From NCBI RefSeq assembly GCF_900142785.1, contig NZ_FRCD01000017.1, positions 1 through 64,000 of the forward strand: a DNA stretch of 64,000 bases, in the 5' to 3' direction. Under the pieces are notes generated by a model. It saw only the letters and a list, made by a program, of their open reading frames with translations, had not been told where the DNA came from and did not search any database. This DNA is from Chryseobacterium carnipullorum (GTDB taxonomy: Bacteria > Bacteroidota > Bacteroidia > Flavobacteriales > Weeksellaceae). This document shows, piece after piece, positions 8,138 to 17,502 of the stretch. The first letter of the stretch is position 1. The number at the start of each line of letters is the position of its first letter. A program made the position numbers and the translations under genes.

Positions 8138-8908
8138 TCAGCTATTCTGTTTTATAAATGCTGCTGCTTTATTGAGAACTATTTCCGGAACTTCTTTGTG
8201 TGGTGTATGTCCTGTTCCGGGAATTATATATTTTTCTGAAGTCCCGGCTACCTGATTTACTGTTTTTTCAACCTGTTCCAATGTTCCGTATTCATCAGCT
8301 TCTCCCTGAATGAACAGTAAAGGGCATTGAATATTTTTTAAGAGGTATTCAATATTCCAGCTTCTGTAATCTTCTCGGGTCCAGGTTTCTGTCCATGCTT
8401 TGAAGAGCATTTCTACCTTGTCACCGTGGTATTTTTGCAGACGTTCGGGAAGATTGGTTGTTTTATATTCATCCCAGGCGTCATAAACTCCTTTCAGCGT
8501 CACTTCTTCTACAAAGATATGTCCTGCTTCACAGATAACCGCTTTTACTGTTTCCGGATATTTAGCCGCGGTGATCAAGGCAATCGTTCCGCCATCACTG
8601 TGCCCGAATAGAATAGCATTATTAATATGAAGTTCCGCAAGCAGATCATTCAACAGATCGGCTTCCAATTCCATATAATTGACTGGTCTCTCATGGGTAA
8701 GCATCGGATCTGATTTTCCATAGCCTAATCTGTCATATACCAGGATATTGCAGTGGGTAGCTTGTGAGAGTTTTGCAGGAAAATCTCTCCAAAGTTGAGT
8801 ACAACCTAAGGAATCGTGTAGAAAAACAATAACAGGTTTTCCCTCACATGAATGATGATATGCTGTATAAAGTTTCTGACCTCTTACTTCCAGTATTCTC
8901 TCTTCCAT
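8138..8908 (-). CDS. Alpha/beta-fold hydrolase
   Basis: A 256-residue cytoplasmic alpha/beta hydrolase. It shows the oxyanion-region motif VFLHDSLG (about 28-35), the nucleophile elbow FGHSDGG with Ser104, the probable acid Asp205 (QGEADEYG), and His234 in GTGHTPHKE, a complete triad in the expected order. It resembles esterases and haloalkane-dehalogenase-like hydrolases, but the substrate cannot be told. It follows the nitronate monooxygenase gene by 15 bp on the same strand and shares the terminator at 8085-8115. Confidence 0.88.
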   Translation of the reverse strand: MEERILEVRGQKLYTAYHHSCEGKPVIVFLHDSLGCTQLWRDFPAKLSQATHCNILVYDRLGYGKSDPMLTHERPVNYMELEADLLNDLLAELHINNAILFGHSDGGTIALITAAKYPETVKAVICEAGHIFVEEVTLKGVYDAWDEYKTTNLPERLQKYHGDKVEMLFKAWTETWTREDYRSWNIEYLLKNIQCPLLFIQGEADEYGTLEQVEKTVNQVAGTSEKYIIPGTGHTPHKEVPEIVLNKAAAFIKQNS

Positions 8909-8923
8909 TTATCCAAACTTCTG

Positions 8924-9868
8924 TTACAATACCGGCGCATTCGCTTCTTCAAATTCCTTCAGTAAATTCCTGAAAACAGTTTCTACCGGAAGAATATCAT
9001 TAATCAAAGCCGAAACCTGACCTATTTCAAGCTCGCCATCTTCCATATCTCCTTCAAACATTCCGCGTTTTGCTCTGGCTCGTCCCAATGAAGCGATCAA
9101 AGCATCTTTATCTCTTCCGGACTGGTAGATGTCTTCCAGTTCGCTAAAGAATTTATTTTTAACCATCCTTACGGGGGCCAGTTCTTTTAAAGTAAGATGA
9201 GTATCTCCTTCATTCAGTTCTGTAATTTTCTTTTTCCAGTTTTCGTGGGCACTTGCTTCAACGGTTGCAGCGAATCTTGAACCGATCTGTACTCCATCAG
9301 CTCCTAAAATCATAGCAGCCTTCATCTGTGAGCCGAGCGCAATTCCTCCTGCAGCGATTAAGGGTTTAGAAATATGATTTTTTACATTCGGGATCAGACA
9401 GAAAGTTGTGGTCTCATCTCGCCCGTTGTGTCCGCCGGCTTCAAAGCCTTCTGCGACGATGGCATCTACTCCGGCTTCTTCACATTTAACGGCAAATTTG
9501 GTAGACGAAACTACGTGGGCCACTTTTATTCCTTCTTTTTGAAGTGTTTCTGTATAAGTCTTAGGATTTCCTGCAGAGGTAAAAACAATCTTTACTTCTT
9601 CTTCGAGAATAATCTGGATGATCTCTTCAAGATTAGGATATAGCATAGGTACATTCACGCCAAAAGGCTTATTGGTAGCCATTTTACATTTTTGGATATT
9701 TTCTCTGAGGATATCAGGGTACATACTTCCTGCCCCTATAATTCCCAATCCTCCGCAATTAGAAACCGCTGAAGCTAATTTCCAACCTGAATGCCAGATC
9801 ATTCCGGCCTGAATAATAGGATATTGTATATTAAAAAGCTCTGTAATTCTATTTTGACCGGTCTTCAT
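8924..9868 (-). CDS. Nitronate monooxygenase family FMN oxidoreductase
   Basis: A TIM-barrel flavoenzyme of the nitronate monooxygenase (2-nitropropane dioxygenase) / enoyl-ACP-reductase-II-like family, which uses FMN and oxidises propionate 3-nitronate in characterised members. Visible motifs are QYPIIQAGMIWHSG near the N-terminus, NCGGLGIIGAG, AEGFEAGGHNGRD with the conserved His, and AAGGIALG plus GADGVQIGSRFAAT for phosphate binding. The open frame extends upstream to 9934, but the family pattern begins at about MKTGQNRITELFN, so I place the start at 9868; an ATG at 9913 is the alternative. It is followed by the alpha/beta hydrolase gene. Confidence 0.88.
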   Translation of the reverse strand: MKTGQNRITELFNIQYPIIQAGMIWHSGWKLASAVSNCGGLGIIGAGSMYPDILRENIQKCKMATNKPFGVNVPMLYPNLEEIIQIILEEEVKIVFTSAGNPKTYTETLQKEGIKVAHVVSSTKFAVKCEEAGVDAIVAEGFEAGGHNGRDETTTFCLIPNVKNHISKPLIAAGGIALGSQMKAAMILGADGVQIGSRFAATVEASAHENWKKKITELNEGDTHLTLKELAPVRMVKNKFFSELEDIYQSGRDKDALIASLGRARAKRGMFEGDMEDGELEIGQVSALINDILPVETVFRNLLKEFEEANAPVL

Positions 9869-9978
9869 TTCGTGAAGTTTTTTTGCTGAATTGAAATCTA
9901 TAAAATTGCTCATGCGTAAAAATACTAAAAACAATGGTTTTCAGTCATTAAAAATTGGGGGAAATTATTTGATATTAG

Positions 9979-10482
9979 TTATGGCTTTAAGCGGTACTTA
10001 TTGAGTACTTCATCTATGACAGGGCTTATGGTCAAAAATTGATGAGCCAGCTTCCGGAGGTCATCCGGGAGATGATCAGATCTTAATACAACCCAGCCTT
10101 CCATTAAGGTCAACGGTCCGTATTTTACGCTGACATTGTCCCATTTTTCTCTGTCCTCTTCAAAACGAATTCTAAATTCTTCAGCGAAACTTCTTGCCGG
10201 GATTGTATAGGCTTTCAGCGCTCTTAATTTTAATGCATGGATATTGTAATATAGCTTCCCTTCTTTAATTGATTTTTCACTCACCCATACCGAAAAAAAG
10301 ATTCTGCCTGGAGCATTCAAAGGAGATTGTTCATTACTGGCCCATTCTGGCTTATATATTTTTAATGCAACGGATTCAAGAATGAGGTTGACAGAAAGAT
10401 GAAGTCCGGCATCATCAAAGTCTTTTGCCGAAATGGTGTCAACAGCTTTCTGAAATTCCTTTTGATAAAAGTGTTCATCCAT
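9979..10482 (-). CDS. Conserved-looking hypothetical protein
   Basis: A 167-residue soluble protein without signal peptide or membrane segment. It has regular beta-strand/helix alternation (LNAPGRIFFSVWVSEKS, KLYYNIHALKLRALKAY) and an intact frame. I do not recognise a family. It lies between the nitronate monooxygenase gene and the foldase gene, on the same strand as both, 44 bp from the former and separated from the latter by a strong hairpin at 10542-10573. Confidence 0.65.
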   Translation of the reverse strand: MDEHFYQKEFQKAVDTISAKDFDDAGLHLSVNLILESVALKIYKPEWASNEQSPLNAPGRIFFSVWVSEKSIKEGKLYYNIHALKLRALKAYTIPARSFAEEFRIRFEEDREKWDNVSVKYGPLTLMEGWVVLRSDHLPDDLRKLAHQFLTISPVIDEVLNKYRLKP

Positions 10483-10541
10483 TGCTTTATGATTTTATTA
10501 TCTAAATATAGAATTTTTCAGAAAACGAATCTGCATACCAC

Positions 10542-10573
10542 AAAAAAACCTTCAGAAATTCTGAAGGTTTTTG
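10542..10573. terminator. Bidirectional terminator after the SurA-like gene
   Basis: AAAAACCTTCAGAA and TTCTGAAGGTTTTT form a long perfect stem with A- and T-tracts on opposite sides. It sits directly after the foldase gene stop codon (minus strand), so read-through into the 9979-10482 gene should be low. Confidence 0.85.
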
Positions 10574-10576
10574 TAT

Positions 10577-11941
10577 TTATTTTTTGATTGATTCTTTTTT
10601 CCAGTTGGCTTTGAAGTTACAGTTATCATAACGTCCGTCAATCGATATAAAGGTTGTCGGTAGTTTTGAGTTGACAAACTTCTCAATCATTTCATTACGC
10701 TTTTTGTTAAGCGCCATCTGCTTGATTCTGTTATAATCTGTCTCCATTGTAATCTGGTGTGCAGGAATCACATCTTCCTGCTTGATGATCTTAACCACTT
10801 TTCTTTTATTGTCTTCATCTTCGAAAGCAGCGGTAATATCTCCTTTGTTCAGACCTGCCAATTCATAGCTGATAGATCCAGGAATACTTTCTCTTTCAAT
10901 TTTATCAGAACCGTCTGCTCCCGCAATAATTCCTGCATTGAACTTGGTCTTCTTATCATCTGAAAATTTAAAAGCAGCATCTTTAAATGTGATCTTCCCG
11001 GCCACGATAAGACCTTTGATACTGTCTAGTTTTACTTTTGCCGTTTTTATTTCGTCATCTGTAGGGGTCGCTTTTAACAGGATGTGTCTTGCATCATATA
11101 CTTTACCTGATTTCTTGATCAGCTGTATAATATGATATCCGAATTCAGATTCAATTGGATCTGAGATTTCATTTTCCTGAAGGTTTAGAGCCGCGGCTTC
11201 AAATGGCTTCACCATTTGTCCTTTGTAGATGTTTTTATACAGACCTCCGTTCGCTGCAGATCCTTCATCTTCAGAATAAATCCTTGCCTGGCTTTCGAAA
11301 GTTTCTCCGCCTGCAATATCCTGCTTGATTTTCTTTAGTCTTTTAATGATATCTTCCTTGTGAGCTTCGGTGAGCTTCGGATACATCATGATCTGAGCTA
11401 AAGAAATTTCATCTTTTACCTGCGGAAGCTGCATTTTATACAGGTTATAAAAGTCTGTCACCTCGTTCGGCGTTACATCTGCCTTTTCAGTGATACGCTG
11501 ATATTTTGCCTGTCCGTAATACTGGTCTATATCGATCTTTTCGATCGCGTTTTTCATTTCAAATCCGTTTCTGAATTTATATGCGGTAAGCATTGTTTTT
11601 TCGTCCGGGAATTGAGAAAGCAACTGACGGTATTTCGCATTGGCCTGCTCCTTAATGGCCGCAGAACGGTTTTCAATCAATGTATCTTTTTTGGCTTCGT
11701 ATACAAGAAGTTTGTTGCTGATCAGGTTTTCAAGGAACTCACATTTGTCAGTTTCAGAGGCTCCCTGCTGTTTGGCATAGTTCATCTGCTCATTCACATC
11801 TGATTCCAAAACAATTTCATCACCGATAACAGCAGCAATACCATCCACTAACTCTCCTGGTTTTAGCTGAGCATTCATGTTTGAAGAGAATATCATCATG
11901 AAAATCCCAAGAAGAAAAGTGATTTTTAGTTTATTTGTCAT
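10577..11941 (-). CDS. SurA-like periplasmic peptidyl-prolyl isomerase
   Basis: A 454-residue exported chaperone/foldase. After a signal peptide (about residues 1-24, ending MNAQ) comes a SurA-type N-terminal domain with LVDGIAAVIGDEIVLESDV. A parvulin domain follows (about 175-275, SLAQIMMYP, GSAANGGLYKNI, EFGYHIIQLI), then a second, more divergent parvulin-like repeat beginning YDARHILLKATP. In Gram-negative bacteria such proteins escort outer-membrane proteins to the BAM complex. It appears to be a single-gene unit ending at the hairpin 10542-10573. The cis/trans isomerase activity of each domain cannot be judged from sequence alone. Confidence 0.92.
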   Translation of the reverse strand: MTNKLKITFLLGIFMMIFSSNMNAQLKPGELVDGIAAVIGDEIVLESDVNEQMNYAKQQGASETDKCEFLENLISNKLLVYEAKKDTLIENRSAAIKEQANAKYRQLLSQFPDEKTMLTAYKFRNGFEMKNAIEKIDIDQYYGQAKYQRITEKADVTPNEVTDFYNLYKMQLPQVKDEISLAQIMMYPKLTEAHKEDIIKRLKKIKQDIAGGETFESQARIYSEDEGSAANGGLYKNIYKGQMVKPFEAAALNLQENEISDPIESEFGYHIIQLIKKSGKVYDARHILLKATPTDDEIKTAKVKLDSIKGLIVAGKITFKDAAFKFSDDKKTKFNAGIIAGADGSDKIERESIPGSISYELAGLNKGDITAAFEDEDNKRKVVKIIKQEDVIPAHQITMETDYNRIKQMALNKKRNEMIEKFVNSKLPTTFISIDGRYDNCNFKANWKKESIKK

Positions 11942-12028
11942 TTTACTATTTTAAACAAGTTGCAAATTTAGAATTCTTAACGAATTAGTCTAAATTTTTT
12001 ATTATAAATATTTCTTAAAAAGACTTAT

Positions 12029-12952
12029 TTATTGCAGTTCGATATCGAATGTGGTTAATTCTTTGAATTGTCTCAATCTGTCGAACATATCAGATTCTTT
12101 TACCTCCTGTATTCTTTCAGTTCCGAATTTCTCAACGGTGAAAGAAGCCATCGCAGAACCTACGATCAAAGCAGACTTCATGGTTTCGAAATCAACCTTG
12201 CCTTTTTTAGCAAGATACGCTGCAAAACCTCCGGCAAAAGTATCTCCGGCTCCGGTAGGATCGAAAACTTCTTCCAGTGGAAGCGCAGGGATCGCAAATA
12301 CTTTATTGTCGTGGAAAAGTAATGCTCCATGCTCTCCTTTTTTGATGATCACATAGTCCGGACCCATGGTGTGGATCTTTTTAGCTGCTTTTACGAGAGA
12401 ATATTCTCCTGAAAGCTGTCTTGCCTCTTCATCATTGATCGTAATAACGTCTGTTTTAGCGATCATATCCATTAAAATATCCCAAGCTGAATCCATCCAG
12501 AAATTCATGGTATCCAGGATAACCAATTTAGGACGGTTGTTCATCTTTTCCAATACGGATAACTGAACGCCAGGGTGTAGGTTTCCAAGCAGAAGGATTT
12601 CTGCATCCTGCATAGAATCTGGAATTTTCGGATCAAAATTTTCTAAAACATTCACTTCAGTAGCCAAAGTATCTCTGGTATTCAAATCGTTATGATATTT
12701 CCCAGACCAGAAAAATGTTTTTCCTTCTTTTACGATCTCAATTCCTTCAATATTAATATCTCTGTCTGTGAACATATCAAGGTGCTCCTGTGGGAAATCT
12801 CCTCCAACAACAGAAACAATACCGGATTTAACCCCTAAAATAGATGAAGTGATACCAATATAAGTGGCTGCACCTCCTAAAATTTTATCCGTTTTACCAA
12901 ATGGTGTTTCGATCGCATCAAATGCAACGCTTCCTACAACTAAAAGTTTCAT
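12029..12952 (-). CDS. PfkB-family carbohydrate/nucleoside kinase
   Basis: A cytoplasmic sugar kinase of the ribokinase/PfkB superfamily. It starts MKLLVVGSVAFDAIETPFG and contains GGAATYIG (substrate-binding GG signature) and the C-terminal DPTGAGDTFAGGFA signature, with the catalytic Asp at about residue 237 of the shortened protein. The open frame extends nine codons upstream (to 12979), but the MKLLVVGS start at 12952 fits the first beta-strand of the family. The sugar substrate is not evident; some bacterial genomes annotate similar proteins as adenosine kinase-like. It lies 27 bp downstream of gldD on the same strand. Confidence 0.9.
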   Translation of the reverse strand: MKLLVVGSVAFDAIETPFGKTDKILGGAATYIGITSSILGVKSGIVSVVGGDFPQEHLDMFTDRDINIEGIEIVKEGKTFFWSGKYHNDLNTRDTLATEVNVLENFDPKIPDSMQDAEILLLGNLHPGVQLSVLEKMNNRPKLVILDTMNFWMDSAWDILMDMIAKTDVITINDEEARQLSGEYSLVKAAKKIHTMGPDYVIIKKGEHGALLFHDNKVFAIPALPLEEVFDPTGAGDTFAGGFAAYLAKKGKVDFETMKSALIVGSAMASFTVEKFGTERIQEVKESDMFDRLRQFKELTTFDIELQ

Positions 12953-12979
12953 ATATTTTTCAATGTATTTTAAAGTCAA

Positions 12980-13537
12980 TTATTTTTTCCATTCAAAAGT
13001 GTCCAGCAGATGTTTCATATCATTTTTGATATAGTTTACTGCCGGGGCCAAAGAATCCGGTTTCGGTCTTGTATTAAAGTATAAATAAGCAGTCACGAAA
13101 TGTTTCGTACTGTCTGTAATGTAAAATTGAAGATTGGAAGCAGTCTGTCCCTTCAATTCATAGAAATTCCCGTATACTTTTTTATCAGGGTATTCGAATG
13201 ACTTGGTATCTATGGAACTTGCTTTTACGGTATGTTCATAGACCATTTTCTCAGTTTCTTTGATATGGTCTGCAAAATCATTCTGTATTGGGTAATAGGT
13301 TACAAAAAGCTTTGCTTTCATTTTCGGGTAGTTGATGTAGTACCAGCACGGCCTTTTAGCATCACTAATGGATGCAAAATCTGAATATTCAAAGGTATAG
13401 GCACAGTTATTTTCAAACTTCTGATATTTCGGCTCCGGATATTCCAGACGGAGTTCACCATACGGTTTTGGAACATGATCTTTTCCACACGAAATTAAAA
13501 GCAGTGACACGAAAATAAAAATGACGTTTTTTATCAT
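12980..13537 (-). CDS. gldD: Gliding motility lipoprotein GldD
   Basis: This matches GldD, an outer-envelope lipoprotein needed for gliding and/or type IX secretion in Flavobacterium johnsoniae. The protein has a lipobox (LLISCGK, Cys17 from the 13537 start) and the typical opening KPYGELRLEYP, followed by FEYSDFA and KRPCWYYINYP. Its length of about 185 residues is normal. The ATG at 13537 is preferred over the longer frame to 13552 because it gives a standard lipoprotein signal. It is downstream of mutY (44 bp). gldE, often a neighbour in related genomes, is not here. Confidence 0.9.
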   Translation of the reverse strand: MIKNVIFIFVSLLLISCGKDHVPKPYGELRLEYPEPKYQKFENNCAYTFEYSDFASISDAKRPCWYYINYPKMKAKLFVTYYPIQNDFADHIKETEKMVYEHTVKASSIDTKSFEYPDKKVYGNFYELKGQTASNLQFYITDSTKHFVTAYLYFNTRPKPDSLAPAVNYIKNDMKHLLDTFEWKK

Positions 13538-13581
13538 TTTGCAAAAGTACAAATTAGATTTTAGATTTTGGGAGACAAATT

Positions 13582-14619
13582 TCAGTCTTTCAGTGCGTTT
13601 TGAATGTAGTTTTCCAAAGGCTTGGGAAAAGATTTATCGTGAGAGTCTTCAAAGTCTGTAATGAGGTAATGATTTTGTGCTATGAAACGGCCCCAAACGA
13701 CTTCTGAATCCACCTCAACGTTTGAAATTTCAATGGTCAGATTCTTGTGGGTAAGTTTGTGGATAACCGTTTTTACATTCCTGATGAAGGGCTCCAGATC
13801 TTCTGAAATAGTATCCGGAAACTCGAATAATTTTTTCCAGATGAAGTCATCTTTCCTTTGCCGGATCAAAAACTTTCCGTTTCTGTGGACGAAATAGTAT
13901 TTCAACGCGAGATCCTGTGCTTTCACCTTTTTTGTTTTTACGGGATAATCCGATATTCTATCAAGAGAAAAGGCAAGGCAGTCATCATTAACGGGACATT
14001 CGCCACAAAGTGGATTTTTAGGTTTACAGATTTCTGAGCCAAGATCCATCATGGCCTGATTAAAATCGCCTACATTTTCCGGCATGACCAATGCGGCCAA
14101 TTGAGAAAAATAGGAAAATGCGCGTGAGCTGGAAATATCAAAATCATCTGCAAAAATACGGCTTAAAACTCTGTAAAAATTCCCATCAACCGCCGGCATT
14201 CTACCTCCAAAGCAGATGCTTGAGACTGCAGCAGCAGTATACTTCCCAACACCTTTTAATTTTAAAATTTCTTCATAATCAGCAGGGAAAACGCCGTGGT
14301 AATCATTCATGATCTGTTGTGAAGCTTTATGGATATTAATGGCCCGTGAATAATACCCAAGTCCTTTCCAATAAAGCAGTACTTCATTTTCTTCAGCACC
14401 AGCCAGAGTTCTGACGTCCGGAAATCTTTTAATGAAATTATTATAATGATTCAGTCCCTGACTGATCCTGGTCTGCTGAAAAACAATTTCGCAGATCCAT
14501 ATCTTATAAGGGTCTTTTGTCTGTCTGAAAGGCAGATCTCTTGCATTTTTTCCGTACCAGTTCAACAATTTATATCCAATATGGAGAAAATCCGAACTTT
14601 TATTATCTATTTCCAACAA
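13582..14619 (-). CDS. mutY: A/G-specific adenine glycosylase
   Basis: MutY removes adenine mispaired with 8-oxoguanine in base-excision repair. The 345-residue protein has the catalytic Glu44 in WICEIVFQQTRI and a helix-hairpin-helix LKGVGKYTAAAV (121-132). It has the second catalytic residue Asp145 in VDGNFYRVLSR and the 4Fe-4S ligands Cys198-x6-Cys205-x2-Cys208-x5-Cys214. A C-terminal NUDIX-like recognition domain follows from about residue 235. It is upstream of gldD and the PfkB kinase gene, and the three may form one unit. Confidence 0.95.
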   Translation of the reverse strand: MLEIDNKSSDFLHIGYKLLNWYGKNARDLPFRQTKDPYKIWICEIVFQQTRISQGLNHYNNFIKRFPDVRTLAGAEENEVLLYWKGLGYYSRAINIHKASQQIMNDYHGVFPADYEEILKLKGVGKYTAAAVSSICFGGRMPAVDGNFYRVLSRIFADDFDISSSRAFSYFSQLAALVMPENVGDFNQAMMDLGSEICKPKNPLCGECPVNDDCLAFSLDRISDYPVKTKKVKAQDLALKYYFVHRNGKFLIRQRKDDFIWKKLFEFPDTISEDLEPFIRNVKTVIHKLTHKNLTIEISNVEVDSEVVWGRFIAQNHYLITDFEDSHDKSFPKPLENYIQNALKD

Positions 14620-14769
14620 CCTTAGTCTGTTTAAATGATTTTGAGGGAATTCTTAACGATCACTATTTTTTATCATGCTTCGACTTCGTCCAACATAAGA
14701 AGTTTATATTAGTAACTGACTTGCAACGGAAATGTAGCAGATGTTAATTTCCCTCCTGCAAAGATAAAA

Positions 14770-15243
14770 TTATTTATCCTTTTTAACGGAGTATACCGGA
14801 GCTGCTTTCAGCCACTGATATTTAAGGTTTCTTTCTGCGGCAATAAAACGGTATCCTTCAAGTTTTTTCAGATAAAGATAGATGGAGTCATTTTTAAGCT
14901 TAAGTCTTTGATCAGAAAGGAACATGAATGGATAGTCTACGACTGAGTCTCTTATTGTTTTCATGATCTTTCCAGATTTTACTTTGTAGAGAAAAAACGT
15001 TTTTCCTCTTCCGTTTGAACTGTCGGTCAGCTTTACATTTCCACTTGCGATAACCAGCTCACTGGCGTCAAAGCATTCTTCTTCGTTCATGATGTAGGCT
15101 TTTCCTTCTGTACGCTCGTCTTTAAAGAGATCCACTGCATAATGATCCGGCGCTTCATATTTTTTTTCACATCCTGATAATACAATCAGCAGGAATACCG
15201 GCAGGAAAAAGCTTAGACTTTTTTTGATCACATTAATTTTCAT
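14770..15243 (-). CDS. Hypothetical lipoprotein next to the T6SS sheath genes
   Basis: A lipoprotein of 157 residues when started at 15243 (MKINVIKK, lipobox LIVLSGCEKK). The open frame continues upstream to 15348, but that part crosses the tssC terminator hairpin and overlaps tssC, so it is unlikely to be translated. The mature part is a compact, polar domain without recognised motifs. Bacteroidota T6SS clusters contain a lipoprotein (TssQ), and its position beside tssC makes a link conceivable. The terminator between them and the lack of any recognised match keep that speculative. Confidence 0.6.
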   Translation of the reverse strand: MKINVIKKSLSFFLPVFLLIVLSGCEKKYEAPDHYAVDLFKDERTEGKAYIMNEEECFDASELVIASGNVKLTDSSNGRGKTFFLYKVKSGKIMKTIRDSVVDYPFMFLSDQRLKLKNDSIYLYLKKLEGYRFIAAERNLKYQWLKAAPVYSVKKDK

Positions 15244-15254
15244 ATGAATTGGCA

Positions 15255-15284
15255 GTAAAAAACCGATGTAAAAATGCATCGGTT
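15255..15284 (-). terminator. Terminator after tssC
   Basis: AACCGATG (15261-15268) and CATCGGTT (15277-15284) form an 8-bp stem followed on the minus strand by TTTTTTAC. It lies 24 bp past the tssC stop and separates tssB-tssC from the lipoprotein gene. Confidence 0.8.
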
Positions 15285-15307
15285 TGTTATTTAAAATTAG
15301 GTTCTTA

Positions 15308-16669
15308 TTATTCCTGAGTGTATTGTGCATCCCATTCGTTACCATCATCTCCTTTGTGCCCGTCTAATTTAATAACGAAACTTTTTGTAGGGAAATAAGG
15401 GGTCATACGGATATCAAGCCATACTCTGTCTTTATTGACTCTGTCCTGCTCGAAACGAACGATTTTGAACTTTTCAATCAATTTATCCGGACCTTTGATG
15501 TTATCAAGGAATGTTACGATCTGTCTTCTCAGATCATCTTCATTCTTGGCATTCCAGTTTTCGAAAGCTCTTCTGTTCAGGAAATCCAGTAAAACCTTAG
15601 TCACATAGTCGAATACACGTACTACTGAATAGGTCTGAAGACCGATATTATCTCCTGTAAACAATGTTTTGGCAGAGAATGCCATGATCTTTCCGTACTC
15701 GTTCACCATCGGCACAAGACCCATTTTTTCCAACTGAGAAATTTCACTTTTCTTCAATTCGAATTTTACGGCATCTACTTCGTTGATATTCCCATGTTTT
15801 TTACCTGCTGCTACCTGAGACATCAGGGTTTTGTGGATTTTTCCTGCCAATGAAGTGGAAGGTGGAAGTTCTACGTTTTCTTCTTCTCCTACTTCTTCGG
15901 CTCTTCCTCTTCCTACAAGCCAGTTACACGTCATAATCACGTTACTTCTGTGTAGCTCACCTCCTGTAAGGTTAGCCGAGTGGAATAAGTCTACTACGTC
16001 ATCCGGCTTATCAAGGTTGGCGAAATCGGTGACCATCATTACTTTGTTCTCGTTACAGATCTTTGCCCACTTTTCAATGACTTTGTTGGACCCTAAATAT
16101 CCGGGGATCGCCAGGATAGAATAGTTGTCTCTAAGATCCAGACGATCATAATAATTCTTGAATTCTTCGGAAATAGCATCGATGAATAAAGGGTTATCAA
16201 GATCTGAAACCTGTTCCAGACTTGCATTGACAATGCTTACGTTGTCTACTTTATCCAATTCTGTGTTTTTGTAGAATTGGGCTACGGTTCTGTAGTTGGT
16301 TTCCAACAAACGTACTGCGTCAAGTGTATTTTTTAGATTGGTTTTTAAATTCTGATCGGCTGCCTGCGCTTTAGTTTTGCAGGTATCCGCCATTTTATCT
16401 GCAGATTCATTTCCTTCCAAAAGACTTACCCAAAGGTTTATTTTTTGAAGAAGTTCTTTTCTTTCATCTGTTTTATTGCTATCAGTAAGAAAAATTTCTT
16501 TCCTTGCTTTTCTGGTAGGGTTCATATTGGCGATGCCGTCTACAACGGATTCAACAAAGCCAAAACCTCCCATTTTATTAAGCTCTGCAAGCGGGTTGCC
16601 TTTCGGCTGCCCTGAGTGTTGCTGCTGACCCTGCTGTTGGCTTTCTTGTGCCTGTAATTTGCTATCCAT
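15308..16669 (-). CDS. tssC: Type VI secretion contractile sheath large subunit TssC (T6SS-iii, DUF5458 type)
   Basis: TssC is the large subunit of the contractile sheath tube. The 453-residue protein begins with a Gln-rich leader, then a helical region and a sheath core with LAIPGYLGSNKVIEKWAKI, VMMVTDFANLD, IMTCNWLVGRGRA and a C-terminal RNRRAFE-like region ending VRFEQDRVNKDRVWLDIRMTPYFP. These are typical of Bacteroidota (subtype iii) sheath proteins. It follows tssB by 21 bp. No other T6SS component (tssK, tssF, clpV, hcp, vgrG) is recognised in the window, so the sheath pair is separated from the rest of any cluster. Confidence 0.9.
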   Translation of the reverse strand: MDSKLQAQESQQQGQQQHSGQPKGNPLAELNKMGGFGFVESVVDGIANMNPTRKARKEIFLTDSNKTDERKELLQKINLWVSLLEGNESADKMADTCKTKAQAADQNLKTNLKNTLDAVRLLETNYRTVAQFYKNTELDKVDNVSIVNASLEQVSDLDNPLFIDAISEEFKNYYDRLDLRDNYSILAIPGYLGSNKVIEKWAKICNENKVMMVTDFANLDKPDDVVDLFHSANLTGGELHRSNVIMTCNWLVGRGRAEEVGEEENVELPPSTSLAGKIHKTLMSQVAAGKKHGNINEVDAVKFELKKSEISQLEKMGLVPMVNEYGKIMAFSAKTLFTGDNIGLQTYSVVRVFDYVTKVLLDFLNRRAFENWNAKNEDDLRRQIVTFLDNIKGPDKLIEKFKIVRFEQDRVNKDRVWLDIRMTPYFPTKSFVIKLDGHKGDDGNEWDAQYTQE

Positions 16670-16690
16670 GATTTGATTTAGTGTAAATGA

Positions 16691-17137
16691 TTATTTTTCA
16701 AGTTCTTGTGCCACATCTTTCAATACTTCGATAAACGCAGCTCTGGTCTGATCGTTCTCAAGCATATTACGCAGAATTTTATTGGTTTTCAGCTGACGTA
16801 CGATTTTATTGTACTGCTCCTGCTCCATACTAAGCTGTTGTAAATAGTCTGATTTCTGAGTAAGATTTTTAGGAGTGAAGTCTGCAAGATTTTGAAAACG
16901 GAATTCTTCTTCTATTACACCTCCATCTTCTGTTTCGTGCTGTACGGCTACAGAAGGCTGAAAATGTCTGAAGACATCATCCACTGACTTTAATCCTGTG
17001 ATGATTTCAGGGGTATAAGATTCTTCGGTAGTAAGCTGGCTCACTATCAGCGATTTGTTCTCCTGTATTTCCTGAATAGCTTCATTAGCGTCTACTTTTA
17101 CCTCGTTGCCGCCAACACCATAATTAAACATTGCCAT
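16691..17137 (-). CDS. tssB: Type VI secretion contractile sheath small subunit TssB (T6SS-iii)
   Basis: TssB is the small sheath subunit that assembles with TssC around the Hcp tube. From the start MAMFNYGVGGNEVKVDANEA the protein is 148 residues. It includes LTTEESYTPEIITGLKSVDDVF, which matches the sheath small-subunit pattern, and a C-terminal helix LKDVAQELEK. The open frame extends 43 codons further upstream (to 17266) as an Asn/Gln-rich stretch; the 17137 ATG is chosen because the family begins there. It is translated 21 bp ahead of tssC, consistent with 1:1 expression. Confidence 0.85.
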   Translation of the reverse strand: MAMFNYGVGGNEVKVDANEAIQEIQENKSLIVSQLTTEESYTPEIITGLKSVDDVFRHFQPSVAVQHETEDGGVIEEEFRFQNLADFTPKNLTQKSDYLQQLSMEQEQYNKIVRQLKTNKILRNMLENDQTRAAFIEVLKDVAQELEK

Positions 17138-17502
17138 ATTATTGTTATTTTGAGATTGTTGATTTTGGTTTGGATCTGTCTTTGAGTAATTTACCGATGA
17201 ATCAAATAAATTACCAATCCAATGTTTAAATTTAAAAAAAAACTGTAACATACAAAATTTTGTCAAGATTTTTCTTGAATTATTTAATTTAACCCATTAT
17301 ATATATAACGTAAAATCATGACTTTACGATATCACTAAACTATGAAAAAATAAATAAAATCAACCATAGCGTGATAAAATAAAATCCTGGTGCATTTTGC
17401 ATTGATTAAAAAACATCAAACACCTGTTAAAATAAGAATTCCTATGAGGAGAAGAAAAAATATTCTTTATATTTAACCTGATTCCGGGATAATAAAATTT
17501 AG

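Noticed and set aside
17138..17266. 43-residue N-terminal extension of tssB
   Set aside because: Asn/Gln-rich and unlike family N-termini; the typical MAMFNYG start is at 17137.
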